Assembly: GCA_964006375.1 (NCBI GenBank)
Contig: OZ023265.1
Location: 117,131,858 to 117,195,857 of the forward strand
Length of the DNA stretch: 64,000 nucleotides
Source: Tillus elongatus
Lineage: Eukaryota > Arthropoda > Insecta > Coleoptera > Cleridae
Direction of reading: 5' to 3'
Position numbers and translations under genes: made by a program. Below, in pieces: positions 14,231 through 26,689 of the stretch. Position 1 is the stretch's first letter. Each line of letters opens with the position of its first letter. Below the pieces are notes generated by a model. The model worked only from the letters and a program-made list of their open reading frames with translations. It searched no databases and was not told the origin of the DNA.

Positions 14231-14430
14231 GGGTGTTCCAGTTTATCCAACAGCTAATGCAATTTCAATGGTCTTCTGAAATAAATTAAACTTTTCTGAT
14301 AATACAGCAGTGTATTTTGCTAACGTTCTTTTAAAATAACAGTTTGTTGTTGCTTGGCAACTTCCTGTAAGGTTCTGTAACATAAACCATGACATAAACG
14401 AGCTTCTAAACTAACCATTACTATATAATA

Positions 14431-14741
14431 AAAGTCTGATCGCAGCAAGTGCGTTATGGTAGTGACCTTTCATAGAAATGATCTGGTACCAAATATTTTT
14501 TATAACTTTTTTCCTCTAACATAGAAATCAAAATTTTGGTACATAGTTTCCTTTTAATGTCATAAACTTGCATACCAAATTTGGTTACCATAGCTTTATT
14601 ATTTCCGGAGATATAATTTTTTTCCGAAAGAAAATGCAAAATGATCCAGGAAAACCTGGGCAGACTTTCCTGGATAACGAACTTATCCAAGCCACTTATG
14701 AAAGGAAGGTACTCACCAAATTTGATCAAAATCGGCTTATC

Positions 14742-14837
<96 letters not shown>

Positions 14838-14959
14838 ATATAAAAATTGAAACTGACCCTGAATATGGGTAGGGGTCGCGCTCATTTCAATTTTTTTTTC
14901 AAAATTCAAAAGTCGGGATCTACCCATTATTGACTTTTTTCTAAGAAAATTCACTAAAA
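14431..14959 (-). mobile_element. Family A, short complete copy
   Basis: The copy runs from GTCTGATCGCAGCAAGTGCG on the left to AAATTCACTAAAAG on the right, so both ends are present in only about 530 bp. The (AT)n tract is at 14742-14833, in the standard position between the 'aaaatcgg' block and 'aaattgaaactgaccc'. The central 1 kb of the long form is absent. Confidence 0.85.
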
Positions 14960-16205
14960 GTAGGCATATGTAGTATATCACATCAAAAAGCTTCCCTCCA
15001 TCCAGACATCTCCATTGTTCCCACATTACACTGCACAAATTCGGCATAAACACTCGAAAAAACTGGAATGAGTACAATTTGCAACTAAATCTCAACTGTT
15101 CTCCTATTTAGTAATGCACAGGATGATTCAGTAATTAAATTGCCTTTTAAAAGGATGGTAATAACACCTGGGTTAAGTCAACAGATTTTGGCCTAAAGTA
15201 GCCACTTTTTCATTACTATTTCTTAGATATTACAGACTGAATAACCTTCTCATTACGATTAGGTGAAGTTTATCAGAAAATGCTCTTTTACTCGACAATT
15301 TTTTGATCAAAATTATAAATCTAGAAAAATAGTATTCTAAAAACTTACTGCTGTATTAAATGTAAGTAATGAAAAGCCAGTGGCATACTATTAGCAATGT
15401 ATAATATCAAATTTCTCATTATTTTAGTTTATTGCACGAACATTTTTGCAAAAATTGAAATTTCGTGACAAATTATCAAGTTGTTTAGTTGCAACATTTT
15501 TGAGGTGGCGCCGTTTGACAGGCTGTGTCTCGAAAGAGGTCAATTTTTTGGTTTGAGAAGGTTGGCTTAAATTTTTAAATATATTCTTTTAGAATATACT
15601 GTAGGGCGTTGTCCTACCGCTTTAAATGGACAGCCTGCATTTTGTGATATATGTATGTCTACTTTTTTGTGCAATTTGAGTTCATAAACTTGTACTTAGT
15701 TGATAAAAAAAAATTATTGGTTGGAAAATGGTGGAAAATTTTGCTATATTTAAAATTTAAAACATTTTGACATATACCTACGTCAATTTTTTTAAAATCA
15801 AGTACAGTTTACTTTTATGATTTAAATAGATACACAAGCAATGTTACTGTTACTGTTAAGCAGATTTTTTATAAAAAGTTACTTTGTTGGGCATATTCTT
15901 TATTATCTGTTTTAATATATGTTTACTGTTATTTTTAGATTTTTAAATCACTTTTTTATATCATAAAAAATATATTTTGTAACCTTATATAGGTACATTA
16001 AAATGGAACAAGTAATAATTGTCTTTTATTTTCTTTGCCTAAGTAATATTTATTTAAGTAATACAAGTATTCAGTATGATAACCATGAACATAAGACCAA
16101 GTTTTAGGGGGGTGGGGGGTATAATAAAAATTCGGAGAAAAAATTATAAAACCACGGTTGTCTTATAAAAATTTATAATTAACAATTATGTAATTATACA
16201 CTTCT
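14960..16205. other. Unassigned, possibly decayed transposon flank
   Basis: No gene is seen. The string 'aaatggacagcctgcatttt' near 15627-15646 resembles 'aaatggaacagcctgtattt' in the long inverted end of the DD41D element at 56.8 kb. This stretch may therefore be an old terminal region of a related transposon. Confidence 0.35.
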
Positions 16206-16209
16206 CCTA

Positions 16210-16640
16210 ATAAGAACACTTAGTGCAACATCGCGTCCTGTAATGTTTTTTTTATCGACCTGGTCAAGATTTGTCTTTTATCGGCGATGAGTTACTTGGA
16301 CCCATTCTTTATCGAAGGAAATTTGAGTTCAGAAAAATACCTAAATTTATTATAAAATAGTATCGTACCATCAAAATGGAACACCTCCTCGTTTTGGTCT
16401 CGGAAGTTTGAAATTTCTTAAATAATGTTTTCCTGAACAGATGGGTTGGATGACAGGCAGAAGCACCAGCTTTCGCCTGATTTAAACCCATGCGACTGTT
16501 TATAATGGGAGTATCAGCTGAACAATGAAGTATGCAAAGAGCGGCCAAATAATTTAAATGACCGGAGGGCTCGCATTTATGGTGCAGCTAGAGCTGTGAG
16601 ACGAGAAGCGTTTGTTGGATCTTTTTGGAGTGACTCGATT
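16210..16640 (+). pseudogene. Tc1/mariner-type transposase fragment
   Basis: Around 16290 the plus strand reads DPFFIEGNLSSEKYLNLL, as in the 'GP.FFEG.LN...YL..L' block. Around 16472 it reads SPDLNPCDCL, the third-aspartate block of IS630-Tc1-mariner transposases (SPDL.P.D). A stop and frameshifts are present. The second-aspartate block is not clear. An ancient fragment. Confidence 0.6.
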
Positions 16641-16649
16641 TATGTTTTG

Positions 16650-18185
16650 AAAACAATGGAAGATATTTTAAGCATTTATTTTGGGATCTTGTGATACAAA
16701 TTTTATTTATGGGGTAATAATGGCTTATTGTTAGATTTGGTAACAATACAAAGAAACTTGTTTTTTGACATTTTTTATTATCCAGCCCCATTAAAATTTG
16801 ATGCAGAATAATTCGTTGATTCCAATATAATATTAAAAAAAAAAAATCAAAAAATGTTTCAAATAAAAGTTGGACAAATTTTTTGACCTTAAAAATGGTC
16901 TGACAACTTATTTATTACTGTCATCTCGTTAACAACCAACTGTTTTTTAAATGGAAATTGTATATAAAATTTTCATCAAAAAATCAAGGTGACAATTGAA
17001 GCTGTCTAACAATTTTAAGGTCAAAGTCAATTGATAGTGAATGCAAAGTGTTGCAATAAGTGCAGGCCGGATATTTATCCAGAGAATCTTTAGACAAACT
17101 ATTAAATTAAAGAGATTAAATCTTAATAACTTATGTCACTGTCTACCTGTTTTTTTACTTTTCTGGAAAATTCCTTCCGTAAATTTTCTTCGTTTTCAGC
17201 CCCTTTTCCTCGCATCAATGCGTTTTCTGGTGTTTATGACGCCTCTCAAACTTGTCTTTGCTCTTGTGAAAGATGTGCCTACTTATGTTGGCGAAATTTA
17301 TAAAAAAAGACGATGTCACTACTTCCCTGCAAACAGGAATATGTTTGATATAATATAAGAGAATTTCCTTGTTTTTCGTCTCAAATCAAATCATGGATGT
17401 ATCTGTTGATATAGCTTGTAGTTGATATGGAGAAGGCCACTACCTCGGCATTAATTGAAACATCGGTGGCTTTAGCCACAACTAATGTGTACTCTGGAAA
17501 AACCTCGCAATTCAAATGACATATTCCTGTTTTAGCAAACCCATTACAGCCATTACATACACTAACTGTGCATTGTGCATCTAGGGGCTGCAGTGTGGAG
17601 GGAAGTAAAATATAATATGTCAATTCATCTTGCGTAGGTACTTTTAAACTGTCAATTGTTTATGATGCTATGGCCATCTACAAAGTTAGTAAGTCTATTT
17701 TCTACTTACTATTAAAAACAGTTTTTACAGCACCAAAATCGGTTTCTGTATTTTTTTTTCAGCCCAATTTCAATGTATACAACATACTCTGAGACAAGAT
17801 GTTTACTACCTGAGTGTATCGATGGTTGCCTATGCTCTCCTGTATTATTCCGATGAAAAAAATCAATGCGGTGTGTTCTATCAAAACAAGCCACATTCGA
17901 AAAAATCCAATGTGTAATTACTTAAAAGCAAGTAGTAGTTATCGTTTGCTTGCTTTAATAACTAAATCAAATAGCTGGCTAATTTTATGTTAACCAACTT
18001 AAAAAAATCTTCTTACTTGTAATTTAGAAGCGATAAAATAATGTTTCCAATTTTATTGCTTTTTATAAACGTGGTTAATCTCTTTTTTAACAATTTAACT
18101 GATCGGCCCTCTTCATATACTGTTATCATTATTTTAAGGCTTCGGAAAACCTTTTTTTTTTTGGCTGCAACAGAGTTTGTTGATC
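16650..18185. other. No recognisable feature
   Basis: AT-rich DNA. Short open frames at 17041-17358 (+) and 17381-17623 (-) match no family I know and have no supporting signals. Confidence 0.45.
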
Positions 18186-18502
18186 AGTCCCACTGAGCAA
18201 GGTAATATTGCATTAACATTGCAGAATCTTTTCCAAAGCAAGTGTAAGTTTGATAGATAACTTGCAGAAAGCCTCCTGCAAGTTCGTTGCAAATGGCAAA
18301 TCTTCCCCCCAGTGACTTTACATATGTAAGTGTTTCTTTTGTAACTTTACTGCAAGTTTACTGTAGTGAGCTGTTACAAACTTTCTTTATACGTACACAT
18401 GTTACTTTACAGCAAGCTTCAATTTTAAAAGGGCCTGGCAAAGTTGTAAAAAAAAAACTTTCATTTGCAACTTATCTGCAATTGTATATATTATATATAC
18501 AG

Positions 18503-19009
18503 TGCAAGTTTGTAACCTGTGATAATTCCAATTAATCTACTTCAACTTTTTTTTTCAAAAATGCTCGGAGTCTGATAATATTCTCAGTTACAATCTTTTC
18601 AAAAATGTATTATACAATTTGTATCAAATGCCATTGATAATTTTTGTAAATGACAACCTTAGCTTTTTGTTGACTTTTTTTAAAGTACACATCAAGCGAT
18701 ACAAAACCACCAACTTTCAAATTTTTATTATAAATCTTGAGTTGAAAGCACGAAAAAAATTGTGTAGTTATCAATGAATAAAAATTTTAAATCTGCTGGT
18801 TTTCTACAACTTCACATGTAAGAACTTTAAAAAAAGTCAACAAAAACGTAAGGTTGATTCAAAGAAATTATCGATGAAGTCATTTTTCAAATATGGTATA
18901 TACTGTATAGCTTTTTTAAAAGACTGCAACTCGAAATACTAACCAATGTGTCCAAGCATTTTTGAAAAAAGAAACTGTATTTGATTAACTGAATTTATTT
19001 CAAGTTACA
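18503..19009. repeat. Large fold-back (inverted repeat with roughly 250-bp arms)
   Basis: The sequence from 18503 reads as an imperfect inverse of the sequence ending at 19009, with its centre near 18754. Clear paired blocks are 'gtttgtaac' with 'gttacaaac', 'tttcaaaaatgc' with 'gcatttttgaaa', 'gttgactttttttaaag' (18669-18685) with 'ctttaaaaaaagtcaac' (18825-18841), and 'aaaaccacca' with 'gctggtttt'. It could be a fold-back element or an old inverted duplication. Confidence 0.7.
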
Positions 19010-19154
19010 AACTAATACTGAATATAGGTATATAGGTGTATTTATACATAATATAAAATTTCTTGTAAAACTGTAAAAAATGACAAGACAATGTTAATTA
19101 GAATAAAATCTTTATTACATAAAAAAATTAAAGACTTACAATTTCATTTCTGCT

Positions 19155-20480
19155 GATAGATAGATAGATATAGACTTTATTGACCATCAAATGTACATGG
19201 TAAGTCACTGTCTTTATAAGTACCGACTATAGTTACTAGATAGAAATAGTTAGACATATAGCGAGCGTGTCCGTGTTTAGCCTAAAATGCAGTTCTAGTC
19301 AAAACTCAGCGACAAAATAGATAACTTGAACTCGTGATATCGTTATTAATTGACGGATTTCAAAAATTCCTTTTTCTAAATAAATACCAATTAATTGTTT
19401 TTGATATTGTTTTACTAAATAACTCTTTAGTCGTCTAGAAAAACGTGTGAAACACCAATAACAAAAACGAAGCCTTCTGCAGCATTACTTGTTTTGAGAG
19501 GCAAGATTTTTTTTTAGCTTCTAAAATATGTGGTGACATATGTTACATAAAATAAATTCAACATATCAAATACTATTGTGAAAAAGAAATATCTAAAATG
19601 GTGCGTTCATTTCGATTTTAGAGAAAGTTTAATTAAGCAAACGTAAGAATATGCAATGGATAAATCAAGCACAGGTAAATGAATACAACTTCACTGCGAA
19701 AATAGCTTAAACATGACGACAGTCTCTGAAAGTGTTCACGCATGTCTTAACTATCCCTATCGAGTAAGTATAGTACCGTCAATGTCTAAAATGTCAGAAA
19801 CATTGAGTTAAAATAAAGCAAAATTATGACTACAATGAATTACGTATATATAAAAAAAGTCTGTGGCTAGTCGAACTTGCCTTCCAAAGCTTTTGCCTAA
19901 CACACAGACACACACACTACAAAGAATGAATACAAGTAGTATGTAACATTATACACATTGGTTTAGAGCACTAATAAATTCCTTCACCTTGGTTTTTGTT
20001 TTATAACATCCACTAGTGCCTACTGTAATCTTGTTAGTGGAAGCATCTTAATCACATTAGGTAGAAAATTGAGGAATTTGATTCCCAAGTAATCAAACAT
20101 CTGCTTTGTTTTCTCCTTTTTGTGGAACTGTATTTTTAATTCATGCCTGTACCTGGTATTGATGTTGCGAACTTCATCATTCACTGGATATTTTGAATAC
20201 ATATACTGAAGAAGTATATAGCTGGAAGTGTACCTAAGTATCCCATTGGCCTCGAACACATCAGGGCAGCTTTTTCTTGGACCTACGCACACAATGTCCT
20301 TATTGCTCTTTTTAGCATGATAAACACATGTTCCGCTGCTGACGAGTTAACCCATATGAATGTTCCATAGCATAGAATACTGCGACAAGTGTAAAATAAG
20401 CAATCCTGGTAGCTTGATGGGTACTGCTCCACTGTTATTATGATGTCAATTGCTATGTATAAGCCACATGCTTCCATAGG
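19155..20480 (-). pseudogene. 5'-truncated CR1-like LINE, RT C-terminus and 3' tail
   Basis: On the minus strand, 20283-20477 reads CYGTFIWVNSSAAEHVFIML, matching the 'YG...WG.S....VF..QK.A.R' block at the end of CR1/Daphne-type reverse transcriptases. 20020-20292 continues with RKSCPDVFEANGILRYTSSY and NTRYRHELKIQ, the usual 'R.SC..LF....L...S.Y' and 'NTR....L' blocks. The 3' untranslated part ends at 19157-19175 in a (TATC)n tail preceded by 'caataaagtc', as expected for this class. The 5' half is absent. Confidence 0.75.
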
Positions 20481-21290
20481 TGAATCATATTTAACGTTTT
20501 AAAATGAATTGGTCTGACCAGGTATGACATCTCCAGACTGCTTCTAAGGACATAACAAAATTCATGTAAATAATATAATATTTCATAAAAAGAAACAAAA
20601 ATATAAATGCAGCCATTTTATAATAATTCACCAATAGCGACATACCAAAATAATTATGCTACAGAAAAGAGAATATAGAATTCACACATGTATTTAATAT
20701 ATAGCTGTTTTAGGGATTCTTACCTGAAATGTTTGTCGATATACTCCATGTTTCATTATCTACTCTCCAGACAACGAATTACAAAATTCAAACAATTCAG
20801 GCTACAATACGATTGTTCAATCTTTAAAACTTCCAGGAAAATAAATAGACATAGATCAAATAACAACTTATGATGATGAAATTATAAAAAAAGTAAACAA
20901 CAAACCGCCATTAATTAATGCCGGGCGCTTTGTCATTTGTCAGTCAGTTCGCTGTTGGCGTCGGTGTTGCTATGTTGCTATTGGACGACGATGACATAGG
21001 ATCGAACATACCCGAAAACGGAGGGAATTCAAATATTTACAATTTGAAACAAACTTTGAGAAACATTACAATTGTAACTTTATGTGAGCTTACAAATGGA
21101 GAAAAACCACAACACGGCAAACTAGATATTATTTTTGAAAGTTACATTAAAGTTTCATTTGTAAGTTTGCATTGGTTTTTTGCCTGCAAACATTTAGAAA
21201 TGTTGCAAACTTAACTTGCCTAATGGTAAATTATCTAACGTTGCGGTAAGCATTTGTAAGTTACCATGCTTAGTGGGGTACACCTTCTTC
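20481..21290. other. Unassigned, with an inverted-end-like motif at its right side
   Basis: No gene is supported. A 98-codon frame at 20918-21214 matches nothing known. At 21257-21278 is TTACCATGCTTAGTGGG, an approximate inverse of CCCACTGAGCAAGGTAA at 18191-18207. The two may be the ends of a decayed transposon. Confidence 0.35.
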
Positions 21291-21293
21291 GTG

Positions 21294-21503
21294 TCATGAC
21301 CCCACGCACTGAACATCCCAAACCTTTCCCTCAGTCAGCTGTCTCATTTGTTCTATCAATATTCTCCCAAATAGCTTTCTCACAACACTTAACAAACTTA
21401 TCGCTCGATAATTTTTGCATTCACTCTTGCTTTCTTTACCCTTATACAAAGTCACCATGACAGCATCCTTTCGCCCTTTGGCAATTGGCCTACTTTTATG
21501 CAC
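21294..21503 (-). pseudogene. LINE reverse transcriptase fragment
   Basis: The minus strand reads VTLYKGKESKSECKNYRAIS and then LLSVVRKLFGRILIEQM. This is the well-known N-terminal RT block (P..KGKG....C.NYRGISLLS..GK...R.L..R) of an insect endonuclease-reverse transcriptase LINE. It is an isolated 70-codon fragment. Confidence 0.8.
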
Positions 21504-22223
21504 ACATTAGAGAGCTCACATAGCCACATAGTCAAATTTTAGCATCCATACTTTATCGTTTCTCCATGGATTTTATCACAGAGAAATGCTAACGTATGAA
21601 CCTATCAATAGTTTCTGTATGTTTGTAATATTTAATGCATTTGAGAAACCTTCAAGCAATAGATGGCATTTTAAATAGTTTTTGGTTTATTAAAAGATTT
21701 AAGACTTAATCTCACAACCTCCACATTGTTGTGATGTGGTAAAAATATGCAAACTGTTTTGTTCCGTATCCGTACGCTTTGTATAAAAAATGATAATTTT
21801 TGTTGCATAATCTATAGTTATGGTTTTTGTAAGTGATTCAGCAGACCAGAGAGTGGGCATTGACTAGTGACTAAAAACAAAATGACCAAACAACCATGTC
21901 TTTTATTCATATTAAAAAAATCTATAGAAAAAAATATACCTACTTATATACGTAAAATTTATTAAAAAAATGCTACCCCCTTTTTACAGTGTGAAACTAT
22001 TTTATAATAGTATAAAGTTCTTTTTTTACAACCAATGGTTTTGGCTGCGGCAATATACCAATCGCACAATAGCATATATAAAGTTCATAATTCAATAAAA
22101 AAATTATTTTCGAGGAACACATGACAGGTTATTAATTAATTTAAAACCTTCCAATCATGCATTTACTGGCACTATTTTCCCCCACCACATTAATGATAAC
22201 CCAAGCTGTTTTACCAGCTATAG

Positions 22224-22224
<1 letters not shown>
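21504..22224. other. No recognisable feature
   Basis: AT-rich DNA without coding or repeat signals that I can identify. Confidence 0.5.

Positions 22225-22319
<95 letters not shown>
22225..22319. repeat. (AT)n microsatellite
   Basis: About 47 AT units. The flanks do not match family A. 22320-22630 shows nothing else. Confidence 0.9.
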
Positions 22320-22320
<1 letters not shown>

Positions 22321-22639
22321 TAATGTAAACTATAAAACCATATAGGTATACACTGTGTCTATAATGTAACGCATACATTCAATAAAATTGAAAGTGGCCA
22401 TTATTAAGGAAACTTCAAAAACAGGGCGATTTTTATGTTCAAAAACTAACTTGTTAATATAAAAATCTCATCCCTATCGATATACCTCTTCAAGGGGTAG
22501 CTAATACCCTTTCGAAATTTAGAAATTGAATGGTGGGTAGTGTGATACATATTTTTAAAGCTAATCCAACTCTTTATTCAGCAACACAATTTGTTTCTTG
22601 TAGGAATAAAACAAAGTGAGTAATAAAATTTTTATTATC

Positions 22640-23270
22640 AGTAACACCTAACACAAGTAAAGGCTATAAATAATTACATAGTTCAGTCCTATCTAATCAA
22701 ATGTTCGAAATGCCCGCCTTCTTGTGCCAAATGGTAACTCTATTTATAATCTCTGGAGAAATATTGGTACATTCAGTTCTAATTCTTGTTTTCAATTTGT
22801 CGCTAGTATCTGGTTTACTTTCGAATACAACGTTCTTCAAATGAACCTACAAAAAATCTAAGGGAGTTAGGTCAGGTGAGCTTACTGGCCACTTGCATGC
22901 AGCATGCCTACTAATCCATCTGTTGGAAAATTGTTGATCCATATACTGTTGAACATTACATCATAATGCACGGGGCCACCATCTTGTTGATACCACAAGT
23001 TATGATTTATGATTATTGCGTCCATCAGTTCAATATCGTCGGAATTAAATATTGCTGTAAAAATTGTGGATATCGTGGTCCATTTATAGTTCCATCAAAA
23101 AGTAGGAATCAATAGTCTTACTCCTAACAATTCCCGCCCAAATATTTATCTTTTGTGGATATTGTGTGTGAGTCTGTCGCATCCATCTTATATTTTCCCC
23201 TGCCCAATATCTTCCGTTTTGACGGTTAACTTCTCCATGTCCATGTCCAAACATCAAGGAGTTCTCAATC
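22640..23270 (-). pseudogene. DD41D-like (Tc1/mariner superfamily) transposase relic
   Basis: On the minus strand the reading begins with VNRQNGRYWAGENIRWMRQ and INIWAGIVRSKTID, then QQDGGPVHYD carrying the second catalytic aspartate. After a frameshift it reads RWISRHAACKWPVSSPDLTP and LDFL, carrying the third aspartate, then HLKNVVFESKP. The 'WIGR.GP..WP.RSPDLTPLDFFLWG.LK..VY' pattern is a widespread insect transposase of the IS630-Tc1-mariner group, the same type as the copy at 57.5 kb. Frameshift and stops inactivate it. Confidence 0.8.
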
Positions 23271-23347
23271 GATAGAAGAAAATAATTTAAGTTAATTGAA
23301 ATAATTTAATACATGATTAATTTACAAAAAAAGAAAAGAAAAAAAAA

Positions 23348-23807
23348 GCCAGGACGCAGCAAGTGCGTTATGGTAGTGAGTTTTCATAGAAATGATCTGG
23401 CACAAAATATTTTATTATAACTTTTTTTTTGCAATATAAAAATCTTAGTGTGTAGTTTACTTTTTGTATCGTAAACCCAGCTGCCAAATTTGGTTATCAG
23501 AGCTTTTTTATTTTTTGAGATAAAAATTTTTTTCTAATGAAAACTCAAAATTTTTCCGGAAAACCTCGTCCGATTTTCCTGACTAACGAACTTATTCAAG
23601 CTATTTACAAAAGGAAGGTACATGCCAAATTTTATTAAAATCGGCCCACTATTTTTTGAGTTATCGGTGTGAGATATATATATTCGAAACTGACCCCGGA
23701 TATGGGTTCTAAGGGTCCTAGTTCGCGCTTATTTGCAAAAAAATTTTCAAAATTCAAAAGTCGGGATCTCCCCATTACTGAATCTTTTCTACGAAAATTC
23801 ACTAAAA
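23348..23807 (-). mobile_element. Family A, short complete copy
   Basis: The left end is AGGACGCAGCAAGTGCGTTA and the right end is GAAAATTCACTAAAAG. The (AT)n position holds only about five AT units (around 23673), so the tract is nearly absent here. The length is about 460 bp, close to the copy at 14.4 kb. Confidence 0.85.
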
Positions 23808-24064
23808 GAAGAAAATATATAAAATACATAATGTATATAATTTTTATTTTGCTTTCTGACTTCAAATACCTATGTTATAAACGTTTTAGGGCATAGGCAC
23901 AAACTTATACGGGGTTATATTGATATCTTGGTAGTGTGAAAGCTTTTCACCCAGCAAATTTGATGTTAGTGGCTATGATAATAACTATGCTGTTTCATAA
24001 ATAAGCTGTCAAAGTTTAACCGCTAAAAGTTGAATAGTTGTAAACCGGTGAGTTGTTGTAGCAG

Positions 24065-24950
24065 CATGCCAGAGAAATGGCTAGATTTTGGTAAAGACTT
24101 TGGTCAATTTTTAAATATTTATTTTTCAAATGGTTATCAAACGAAGAAATTTTTGTTTATATGATGATCAATGACCTTCAAATGCTACTAATAAAAACTA
24201 GGTGGCGGAATTTAAAAGAGGACGATCAAATGTCAAAGAGAAAACCGATCTGGAAGACGCGTAGTAGAAACATTACACATTTCGTATGAACGTGTGTTTC
24301 ACAATGTTCATGGAGACTTTGGAATGAGAAAGTTTTCGGCAAAATGGATTTCGAAATGCTTGAACGCTGATGAGAAGCACTCGCGTTTGTAAATGGCGAG
24401 GGTAATATACCACCGTCTTTAGAAATATTCCTCCTTAACGTTTTTGATGGGCTTGTGACTATGGGCGAAACATGGGTCCATCACTATGAACCATAAATTA
24501 AAGAGCAATCGAAAGACTGGAATTATTTCAGTTCTTGACTAGATGACCCAGACAATTCCGTGTTGAAAACTCGAATGGCAAGTTCCTGGCTTTAGTTTTC
24601 TGTGACAAAGATGAGATCGTTCGGCTAGATTTTCTGAAACAAGATAAAACCGTCACCGGAGCATACCATAGTGATTTGGTTAGGCTAGAATATGCCACAG
24701 GTGTGCTCTCTTTTTGCAAGACAACGCCTCTGCTCACAAGGCGTTGATAGCACCGCAAATAATTGGTAAAATTGGTTTTAAATTGGTTGACCATTTGCCA
24801 AACAACGTAGTCTCTTGTGCCGCTGAGAAGTGGTTTCAAGATCAAGATAAAGAATTATTTTAGTAGGTTTAGAATCCCTTGATAAATGTTTAGTTAAATG
24901 TGCAAGTGTTAGACGAGATTATGTAAAATAAATAAAAATTTCTTTAAAAA
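24065..24950 (+). pseudogene. mariner transposase relic
   Basis: Plus-strand blocks run in mariner order. They are VAEFKRGRSNVKEKTDLEDA near 24200, RVFHNVHGDFGMRKFSAKWI near 24280, VTMGETWVHHYEP near 24450, LQDNASAHK near 24716, and a C-terminal stretch up to about 24925. The first catalytic aspartate of the 'DETW' box is glycine here (MGETW). The HTH-to-GRP segment is shortened, and stops and frameshifts occur. It resembles the irritans-type mariners, but the subfamily call is tentative. Confidence 0.85.
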
Positions 24951-25375
24951 AAATTAATGTTTTTTCTATTGTAGGCTAAGTGCTTTTCACTATCTCCTCT
25001 TAGACTGCGCTAGTGGCTTACTGCTTCTGCCAAAACAGATAAACAGACACAGACTATCTCCTCGTATTCACCCAAATAGTCCAAATGTGATGCAAAATGT
25101 GTAGAGAAAAATAATAGTAACATTATCCCCTTATTTGCTGTCATAAACAAAGCCGGGTTTGTGGAACGTTGTAATCATGTATCAAGTAATTTGTTGTTAT
25201 TTTTAGTCTTCCCTTATTTATCCAACTCTCAATATAAGACTGAAATAAGAGCTGCTAATTGAACATTGCTGTATGATCTGATTAAGTCACAAATAACATT
25301 CAAACACAACAAAGGCAAAGAAACGTGTGAAAATATAAATATTAATCGATTACAACCTACATCATTTCTTATAAA
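24951..25375. other. No recognisable feature
   Basis: AT-rich spacer between the mariner relic and a solo family A end. Confidence 0.5.
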
Positions 25376-25378
25376 AGT

Positions 25379-25420
25379 TTGGGACGTAGCAAGTGCGTTA
25401 TGGTAGTGAATTTTCATAAG
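25379..25420 (-). repeat. Solo family A hairpin end
   Basis: Only the terminal block GGGACGTAGCAAGTGCGTTA with its 'tagtgaattttcat' continuation is present. Nothing of the family A body follows. Confidence 0.85.
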
Positions 25421-25535
25421 ATTAATATATTAGTGATTAGCCTTATATTAAAATTTATAAAAAATTACTTTAGTAATTAGGCGCAGTAAAAATAAGGTAA
25501 AGAAGGGCAAGCAAAAACATGATGAAAAACATACT

Positions 25536-26262
25536 CTGACTTGACCACAAAGAAAATATTCGTATTCCTGTACCCATAAATTTTTGAAACGTCCCATTCA
25601 TAGAGTTTTAACGAAAAAATGTCAATTTTCGCCAAATTACCCCTCATTTAACCCCTACCCCCTGAGGCGATCTTACCCAAAAACAATTCGAAGCGTTTCT
25701 TTGCCGGGTGCTAACTGGATACCTACCAAATTTGAAGATGATATTTGAATTCGTTCGAAAGTTATTCTACATGTTGTGAGACTTTTTACGCCGTTTTAGC
25801 CAACAAAAAAATTAAAATTTTTGTCACCGATATTCCACCACCACACATTCAATCCCTAATATAATTGCAGCACAGAATACCAGATGTTTGATAAAATTGA
25901 AAGTTTTGTATTGAACAAACCCTAAAACGTTATATTACTCGAGTTTTAACGCAAAAATGTCAATTTTCACAAATCACCCCCTATTCATTCCCTACCCCCT
26001 GGTGCGATTTTACCCAAAAACAATCAGAACTGTTTGTTTGTCAGGTGATAACTGTATGCCAAATTTGAAGTCAGTATATCATATCGTTCTAAAGTTATCG
26101 TGGCTACAAACAGACAGACATACAGACTGGCAGACCGACAGAAAAAATTTCGTTTCCAGTTATGTTTTTTCACACATTTTGCAACGTTTAAACGGAACAA
26201 ATTTTTGGAAATTTCTGTCATACTAATACCATACTTCCACACGTATTGACGATGTGGACGTA
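25536..26262 (+). repeat. Family B repeat, two internal monomers
   Basis: Family B is defined by three long copies. Its monomer carries the blocks 'taacgaaaaaatgtcaattt', 'cccctaccccctg', 'acccaaaaacaattcg', 'aaatttgaagatgatat' and 'cgttcgaaagttat'. Here two monomers are followed by a CAGACAGACA-type run (26108-26145) and a terminal hairpin, TACTTCCACA...TGTGGACGTA (26232-26263). Strand is given with the hairpin at the right. Confidence 0.8.
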
Positions 26263-26267
26263 ATTCC

Positions 26268-26420
26268 TGTGATTCATGCATTGGGGGTGATTGTATGCAT
26301 GCAGAAGGGGAAGAAGAACCACCAGGAGGAAGAAGATTTCTGCCCCCTGACCCAAAAATACGGAGGGTTCTCCTTCCCATTGTGCATGCATACAACCACC
26401 TTCAAAGCATAAAGCACAAG
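26268..26420. repeat. Small fold-back sequence
   Basis: 'ggtgattgtatgcatgca' at about 26286 is inverse to 'tgcatgcatacaaccacc' ending near 26400, and the inner parts also pair (aagaagatttctgcc against its near-inverse). It may be a small MITE. No target duplication is obvious. Confidence 0.5.
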
Positions 26421-26689
26421 GAAAATATCTTGGGAGCAACCCCCAAGAAAGTTACAGAGCCTGCGGCGAATATGGGTGTTGTGCGGGGTAGACAGGGGTT
26501 AAAGGAGGTATTGCTGCAAAATGTGAGAACGCACTTTTTTAAAGCCTAACTAGCATTTTTCGCTCATAGTTCCTGCCCGCTCAGCACCCCTATTGATTCT
26601 TGGTCCCTTAACTTTTATGGGGGTTGTTTGCAACAAATTTCATTTGTGCTTTGTGCATACTAGTGGCGTTCTAAGCCGGTTTCTGTAAA

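Noticed and set aside
20918..21214. 98-codon plus-strand frame with a hydrophobic start
   Set aside because: No similarity to any family I know, no codon or splice support, and it lies near putative transposon ends.
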